A DNA stretch of 17,954 nucleotides, taken from NCBI GenBank assembly GCA_002688395.1, contig NZCU01000039.1, positions 1-17,954 on the forward strand, given 5' to 3'. The DNA comes from Nanobdellota archaeon. Lineage in GTDB: Archaea; Nanobdellota; Nanobdellia; SCGC-AAA011-G17; ARS1403. The notes beneath the pieces were generated by a model, which was not told the DNA's origin, searched no databases, and worked only from the letters and a program-made list of their open reading frames with translations. This document shows, piece by piece, positions 14,657 through 17,954 of this stretch. Positions within the stretch are counted from its first letter, which is position 1; the number at the start of each line of letters is the position of its first letter. The position numbers were made by a program, and so were the translations under genes.

Positions 14657-14935
14657 ATGAAACTAAGAGATGTGAATTATATTCTCCTTTTTTTAGGTAT
14701 AGTTTTAGTTGTTAATCTATTTTATCCTCTAAGTTTTTCTGGAAACGTTGTTGCTGAAAATTTAGGATGTGAAGTTAATGGAAATTATGTTTCTGATGTT
14801 AATTTATGTTGTAGTGAAATGTCTAAGTTTTTAAGTTGTGAGGATGGAGTATGTGTTAATGGTGATTATGTAATTTCAGTTGAGGAAGATGCTTTAGATT
14901 ATTGTAAGGAAAGAGGTTATAATGTTAGATATTGA
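14657..14935 (+). CDS. small exported six-cysteine protein
   Basis: 92 residues; family not recognised. A hydrophobic segment (about 7-26) acts as a signal or anchor and is followed by FSGNVVAENLG. The remaining roughly 55 residues carry six cysteines (38, 51, 52, 61, 66, 83) in the pattern C-x12-CC-x8-C-x4-C-x16-C, an even number that would allow three disulphides outside the cell. It is acidic and repeats the phrase VNGNYV/VNGDYV around the cysteines. The last 14 bases overlap the start of the GH3 gene, so the two products are likely made together and may act together (inference). Confidence 0.72.
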   Translation: MKLRDVNYILLFLGIVLVVNLFYPLSFSGNVVAENLGCEVNGNYVSDVNLCCSEMSKFLSCEDGVCVNGDYVISVEEDALDYCKERGYNVRY

Positions 14936-16013
14936 GACTAAACAAATTACAATTTTTTTGTTAGTTATAGTTTCTTTACTAGGAATTGCTAATTTGAATA
15001 AAGATTTAGTTGGGTTAAGTGTTTTAGGGATTGCTCTAGAAGATAAAAATTTTGAAATTGAGGATAATGTAATTAATTTGAATTCTTTAACTCTTAGACA
15101 GAAAATTGGGCAAATGATCTTTACTTTGGCTAAAATAGAAAATAGAGATTTGTTGCAGGAAATGAATATTGGAGGGATTTATTTTTGGCAAAAAGAAAAT
15201 GAAGATGTTTATGAAACTGAGATAGATTACTTTCAGAAAGAAATGGAGATTCCTTTTTTTGTTGGTATAGATTTAGAAGGATGTTGGAACCCCTTTGATA
15301 ATTTTGAGAAATTCCCTGCTTTTAATGAAATTAAAGATGAGAGTGATGCTTATACTGTTGGAAAAAACCATGGGGAAATTTTAAAAAAATTAGGATTTAA
15401 TATTAATTTTTCTCCTGTTGTAGATCAAGAAGATACTATTTGGGGGTGTAGAAGTTTTAGTAATAACGTTGCTGGAAATGCTGTTTATTATATTAGAGGA
15501 TTACAAGGGCAAGGAATTATTGCTACTGCTAAACATTACCCTGGGAAAACTTTAATTGGGAGAGATCCTCATAAATCTGTTGAATTTTCTGTTATTGAGG
15601 ATGAGGATTTAGAACCTTTTAAGTGGGCTGCAAATAATAATGTTGGAGCTGTGATGGTTAGTCATTTAGTTACTAGTGGAAAAGTTGATTCTGGTTTTAG
15701 CCCTAGTGTTGTTAGTGGAAATGTGATTAATGGATTAAAAAAAGATTTTGATGGGTTAGTGTTAAGTGATGAGGTTGGAATGAATGGATTAAAAGGAGTT
15801 TATAGTAGGGATGAAAGGGCTATGTATATAGACTTAGTTAATGCTGGAAATGATGTTATTTTAGACTTTAGAATTGAACCTTGGCATTTGTTTAAGGTTG
15901 TTAGTATAATAGAGAATGCTGTAGAAACTGGGGAAATTAGTGAAGAAAGAATAGATGACGCTGTTATTAAGATATTAAAGGCAAAAGGGTTTAAAGTAAA
16001 ACGAAAGGTTTAA
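14922..16013 (+). CDS. membrane-anchored GH3 glycosidase, NagZ-like beta-N-acetylhexosaminidase
   Basis: 363 residues. An N-terminal hydrophobic segment (about 8-25) suggests export or anchoring, followed by a GH3 TIM-barrel domain (about 55-355). Key motifs: LRQKIGQM (58-65), GIDLEG (115-120), NFSPVVD (162-168), GCRSFS (175-180), AKHYPGK (203-209), the Asp215-Pro-His217 pair and LSDEVGM (281-287) with Asp283 as expected nucleophile. The D-x-H pair after KHxPG is the acid/base dyad that marks the NagZ subgroup, so exo-hydrolysis of beta-N-acetylglucosamine is the best guess. Cys121 and Cys176 could pair. A GAGGT at 14913-14917 lies 4 bases before the ATG. NagZ normally recycles peptidoglycan, which archaea lack, so another amino-sugar glycan is the likely substrate (inference). 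Confidence 0.87.
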   Translation: MLDIETKQITIFLLVIVSLLGIANLNKDLVGLSVLGIALEDKNFEIEDNVINLNSLTLRQKIGQMIFTLAKIENRDLLQEMNIGGIYFWQKENEDVYETEIDYFQKEMEIPFFVGIDLEGCWNPFDNFEKFPAFNEIKDESDAYTVGKNHGEILKKLGFNINFSPVVDQEDTIWGCRSFSNNVAGNAVYYIRGLQGQGIIATAKHYPGKTLIGRDPHKSVEFSVIEDEDLEPFKWAANNNVGAVMVSHLVTSGKVDSGFSPSVVSGNVINGLKKDFDGLVLSDEVGMNGLKGVYSRDERAMYIDLVNAGNDVILDFRIEPWHLFKVVSIIENAVETGEISEERIDDAVIKILKAKGFKVKRKV

Positions 16014-16016
16014 AAG
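16008..16016 (+). promoter_or_regulatory. possible TATA-like promoter for rpoL
   Basis: GTTTAAAAG spans the GH3 stop codon and is centred 29 bases before the rpoL ATG at 16041. The spacing suits a leaderless transcript, but the match is weaker than the others and rpoL could simply be read from upstream. A GAGG at 16027-16030 sits 10 bases before the ATG. Confidence 0.35.
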
Positions 16017-16040
16017 TCAATTTTTAGAGGATATGAGTAC

Positions 16041-16313
16041 ATGGAATTAAAAATTATTGAAGAAACTAAAGAGAAGATAAAATTTGAGTTAAGTGGAGAG
16101 GGACATACTTTTTCAAATCCTTTATCTAAGGAATTATGGAAAGATAGTCATGTTAAAACTTCAGGATATCATATTAAACATTCTCTTGTAAGTAATCCTA
16201 TTTTCGTAGTTGAAACAGATGGAGAAAAACCTAAAGCTTCATTAAAAAAGGCTGCTGGAAGATTGGAAAAAACTATGGGTGAATTTTTAACTAAATTTAA
16301 ACAATTAAAATAA
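16041..16313 (+). CDS. rpoL: DNA-directed RNA polymerase subunit L (Rpo11)
   Basis: 90 residues, the normal archaeal length. It is the Rpb11-like subunit that pairs with RpoD (Rpo3) to begin assembly of archaeal RNA polymerase. Conserved signs: the strand FELSGEGHTFSNPL, then GYHIKHSLVSNPIF and VETDGEKP, and the long C-terminal helix with L-K-K-A-A-G-R-L. Only the ATG at 16041 fits the frame; an ATG at 16033 is in another frame. The next gene starts 18 bases after its stop. Confidence 0.95.
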   Translation: MELKIIEETKEKIKFELSGEGHTFSNPLSKELWKDSHVKTSGYHIKHSLVSNPIFVVETDGEKPKASLKKAAGRLEKTMGEFLTKFKQLK

Positions 16314-16331
16314 TAAGGGGTTACTTTTTTG

Positions 16332-16961
16332 ATGAATTGGAAAAAAATATGGTTTTTCATCTGGAAAGATGATAGCTTACTCAGTTGGCTTGTTAATGTT
16401 GTTCTTGCTATTATTATTGTAAAATTCATCATTTTTCCTGCTTTGGGATTTGCATTGAATACTGGTTTTCCTGTTGTTGCTGTTGTAAGTTGTAGTATGG
16501 AACATGGAATTACTAATTGTGGGAATGATAATAGAGAAGAAGTTTTATGTGGAGATAATAATTTAGAGGAAGAAATTACAAATTTTGATGATTATTGGGA
16601 AATATGTGGAGCGTGGTATGAAGATAATGCCATATCTAAGGAAAGCTTTATAGGTTTTTCCTTTAGTAATGGATTTAACAAAGGGGATATTATGGTATTA
16701 TATGGTGTTAAAATGAAAGATGTTAATGTTGGAGATGTAATTGTTTTTGATTCTGGATTAAATAGTGCTCCTATTATTCATAGAGTTGTTGGAGTTGATG
16801 AAAATGGAGTAACAACAAAAGGAGATCATAATATAAGATCTGAATCATTTGAGAAAGATATTAAAGAAGATGAAATTTTTGGAAAAGCTGTGTTTAGAGT
16901 TCCTTATTTAGGATGGGTTAAAGTTGTTTTTAGTGATTTAGTTGGGGGTGTGTTAAGATAG
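16332..16961 (+). CDS. type I signal peptidase, archaeal/ER (S26B) type
   Basis: 209 residues from the ATG at 16332 (a TTG lies one codon upstream at 16329 and is less likely). It cuts signal peptides from exported proteins at the outer face of the membrane. One helix (about 19-42) precedes the catalytic serine in VVSCSMEH (Ser55). Box C is NKGDIMVLYG (116-125), IIHRVV gives His150 and TKGDHN gives Asp165, so the triad is Ser-His-Asp as in archaeal and eukaryotic Sec11, not the bacterial Ser-Lys pair. About 40 extra residues lie between the serine box and box C, with Cys63, Cys73 and Cys92. This enzyme could process the non-lipidated exported proteins of the window. Its TAG stop overlaps the tfs start by 4 bases. 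Confidence 0.9.
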   Translation: MNWKKIWFFIWKDDSLLSWLVNVVLAIIIVKFIIFPALGFALNTGFPVVAVVSCSMEHGITNCGNDNREEVLCGDNNLEEEITNFDDYWEICGAWYEDNAISKESFIGFSFSNGFNKGDIMVLYGVKMKDVNVGDVIVFDSGLNSAPIIHRVVGVDENGVTTKGDHNIRSESFEKDIKEDEIFGKAVFRVPYLGWVKVVFSDLVGGVLR

Positions 16962-17269
16962 ATTTTTGTGAAAGTTGTGGTTCTTTATTATTACCTGATA
17001 AGAATAGGAAAAAATTAGTTTGTAGTAGTTGTGGGAAGAGTGCTAAAACTAAAGGTAGTGTTATTATTAAAGAAGAACTTAAAACTACAGGGAAAGGTTT
17101 AGAAGTTGTTGATAAAGATTTAGATATTAATCCTGAGATAGAAGCTGAATGTCCTAAATGCGAACATAAGAAGGCTAAATTTTGGACTTTACAAACAAGA
17201 GCTAGTGATGAGCCAGAAACAAGATTTTTTGAATGTATAAAATGTAGACATAGATGGAGAGAGTATTAG
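16958..17269 (+). CDS. tfs: transcription elongation factor TFS, apparent ATA start
   Basis: 103 residues, exactly the usual TFS size. TFS stimulates transcript cleavage by stalled archaeal RNA polymerase, like TFIIS. The N-terminal zinc ribbon (DFCESCGSLLLP, then VCSSCGK) has Cys4, Cys7, Cys22 and Cys25. The C-terminal ribbon has Cys65, Cys68, Cys93 and Cys96, with the acidic tip T-R-A-S-D-E-P-E-T (Asp84, Glu85 catalytic) and a final WREY. No ATG, GTG or TTG occurs anywhere in this frame. The upstream in-frame stop is TGA at 16934-16936, and the only start that gives the standard N terminus is ATA at 16958, which overlaps the signal peptidase stop (ATAG). Translation may rely on coupling, or the base may be a mutation or sequencing error. 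Gene identity is sure; the start is not. Confidence 0.9.
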   Translation: MDFCESCGSLLLPDKNRKKLVCSSCGKSAKTKGSVIIKEELKTTGKGLEVVDKDLDINPEIEAECPKCEHKKAKFWTLQTRASDEPETRFFECIKCRHRWREY

Positions 17270-17273
17270 TTAA

Positions 17274-17283
17274 TTTTATATAT
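17274..17283 (+). promoter_or_regulatory. TATA-like promoter for the histidine-bearing membrane protein
   Basis: TTTTATATAT is centred about 26 bases before the ATG at 17305 and begins 5 bases after the tfs stop. A leaderless transcript is expected. Confidence 0.6.
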
Positions 17284-17304
17284 TAGTTTTGATTAAAGTT
17301 TGTT

Positions 17305-17748
17305 ATGGCAGATGGATCTTTAATTGTTCAACCAGTTATAATCTTAGGTGTGGTTCTGGGAATTTATGAGTTAATATTAATTCATAGAGATGAGAATTTT
17401 AGAGGTAGTCATTGGTTTGGACATGGAATACATGCTGTAATATTTATGATAATTGCTTTATTTGCTGTGTTTAATTGGGATTTTTTCTTAGAGATTACTA
17501 CATTGGGAGCTAGAAATATTCCTTTGATAAGTGATGTTTTATTTGGAAGAATATTAGTTGGAGTTATCCTTAATTTTAAAATACATGCTGTAAGCTCGGT
17601 AATTAAAGGAAAGGTTTTTGCTGGTGGGGTTAGTGGTGGTATGGCTGAACATTGGTTCCATACTTTAGTTGTTTCTGTACTTGTTGTAACTGCTCCTTAT
17701 TATTGGGATGTTGTAGCTAATTTTTTACCAGCTTGGTTAATCTTTTGA
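17305..17748 (+). CDS. four-helix membrane protein with paired HWF motifs
   Basis: 147 residues; family not recognised. Four hydrophobic segments are seen at about 8-26, 42-62, 77-100 and 119-147. Seven histidines (27, 36, 40, 43, 94, 116, 119) sit at segment ends, and the phrase SHWFGHGIH before helix 2 is echoed by AEHWFHT before helix 4. This suggests an internal two-fold repeat of two helices each. Clustered His residues at membrane boundaries could bind metal or haem (inference). It has its own TATA element and lies between tfs and pcna, which also has one, so it seems separately transcribed. Location beside core genes may only reflect genome compaction. Confidence 0.75.
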   Translation: MADGSLIVQPVIILGVVLGIYELILIHRDENFRGSHWFGHGIHAVIFMIIALFAVFNWDFFLEITTLGARNIPLISDVLFGRILVGVILNFKIHAVSSVIKGKVFAGGVSGGMAEHWFHTLVVSVLVVTAPYYWDVVANFLPAWLIF

Positions 17749-17774
17749 AAAGTATAGTTTTTAGTATATTAAAA

Positions 17775-17783
17775 TTTATAAAT
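17775..17783 (+). promoter_or_regulatory. TATA-like promoter for pcna
   Basis: TTTATAAAT, preceded by an A-rich run, is centred 26 bases before the ATG at 17805, consistent with a leaderless transcript. Confidence 0.6.
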
Positions 17784-17804
17784 CTACTAAGTTTGTTTTG
17801 AGAT

Positions 17805-17954
17805 ATGAAGTTAACTTTAGCAGAATCTAGATTATTAAAAGAGCCTATAAGTATTATTTCTGAGCTTGTAAGTGAGGTTAGTTTTAAGATTGATAATAAT
17901 AAGTTAGAGTTAGTTGCAATGGACCCTGCTAATGTTGTTATGGTTGTTTTTAAG
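17805..17954 (+). CDS. pcn: DNA polymerase sliding clamp PCNA, 5' part (runs off the window)
   Basis: The first 50 codons are visible and the frame is open to the last base. The start MKLTLAESRLLKEPISII, then SELVSEVSFKID and the LELVAMDPANVVMVVFK segment match the N-terminal strand-helix-strand of archaeal PCNA, including the A-M-D-P-A-N-V loop. PCNA is the ring that holds replicative and repair enzymes on DNA. It has its own TATA element. A GINS gene and EndoQ lie in the same window, so replication and repair functions are loosely grouped. Confidence 0.93.
   Translation, partial: MKLTLAESRLLKEPISIISELVSEVSFKIDNNKLELVAMDPANVVMVVFK

Noticed and set aside
16934..16965. Programmed -1 frameshift joining signal peptidase to TFS
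   Set aside because: A -1 shift near the TAG would connect the frames, but no slippery heptamer or following hairpin is visible, and a fusion of these two proteins makes little sense. An ATA start is simpler.
1..17954. CRISPR arrays, insertion sequences, tRNA or rRNA genes
   Set aside because: No regularly spaced direct repeats, transposase-like frames, terminal inverted repeats or tRNA/rRNA-like conserved segments were seen; nearly all bases are covered by protein genes or short promoters.

Overview
This window is AT-rich archaeal chromosome. The archaeal assignment rests on genes found only in archaea and eukaryotes: ribosomal proteins eL42 (L44e) and eS27, aIF2 alpha, Nop10, a GINS subunit, a PAC2-type proteasome-assembly chaperone, RpoL, transcription factor S and the start of PCNA. 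The small size of several core proteins, the compact gene overlaps and the many single-pass or lipid-anchored surface proteins suggest a DPANN lineage of the Pacearchaeota/Woesearchaeota type. That rank is inference; it was not computed.

Layout. (1) 1-3961, plus strand: an unfamiliar surface-protein group, made of the 3' end of a beta-rich protein, a single-pass membrane protein and two paralogous lipoproteins. The last three share a C-terminal two-cysteine module. (2) 3997-5226: endonuclease Q, a DNA repair enzyme for deaminated bases. (3) 5223-8021, minus strand: a compact information-processing operon read GINS, eL42, eS27, aIF2 alpha, Nop10, PAC2, with nearly every junction touching or overlapping. 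The Nop10 gene (55 aa) overlaps both neighbours, and it moves the PAC2 start to 5993. (4) 8115-9573, plus: a cofactor-dependent-type phosphoglycerate mutase overlapping a short TruD pseudouridine synthase. (5) 9618-14612: a small helical protein, two paralogous multi-membrane GT-C-like proteins, a processive-type family 2 glycosyltransferase and a membrane-anchored thioredoxin-like protein without CxxC. (6) 14657-16013: a six-cysteine exported mini-protein overlapping a membrane-anchored NagZ-like GH3 glycosidase. (7) 16041-17954: RpoL, signal peptidase I, TFS, a histidine-bearing membrane protein and the first 50 codons of PCNA.

Transcription and translation signals. Seven plus-strand genes that begin transcription units have a T/A-rich TATA-like element centred about 25-28 bases before the start codon. 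That is the spacing expected for leaderless mRNAs. A weaker element of the same kind lies 29 bases before rpoL, and the minus-strand operon has one about 25 bases before its first ATG. At least one internal gene (3005) has a clear Shine-Dalgarno sequence instead.

Most unusual points. The complete, well-conserved TFS gene (16958-17269) has no in-frame ATG, GTG or TTG. Its only sensible start is ATA, overlapping the TAG stop of the signal peptidase gene. The surface-protein family at the left end and the glycan-like cluster at 9618-16013 (two GT-C proteins, a polymerising GT2, a redox-like protein without CxxC, a cysteine-rich mini-protein and a GH3 hexosaminidase) are the best candidates for an undescribed system. 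No mobile element, CRISPR array, tRNA or rRNA was seen, and no stretch longer than 300 bases lacks a gene.
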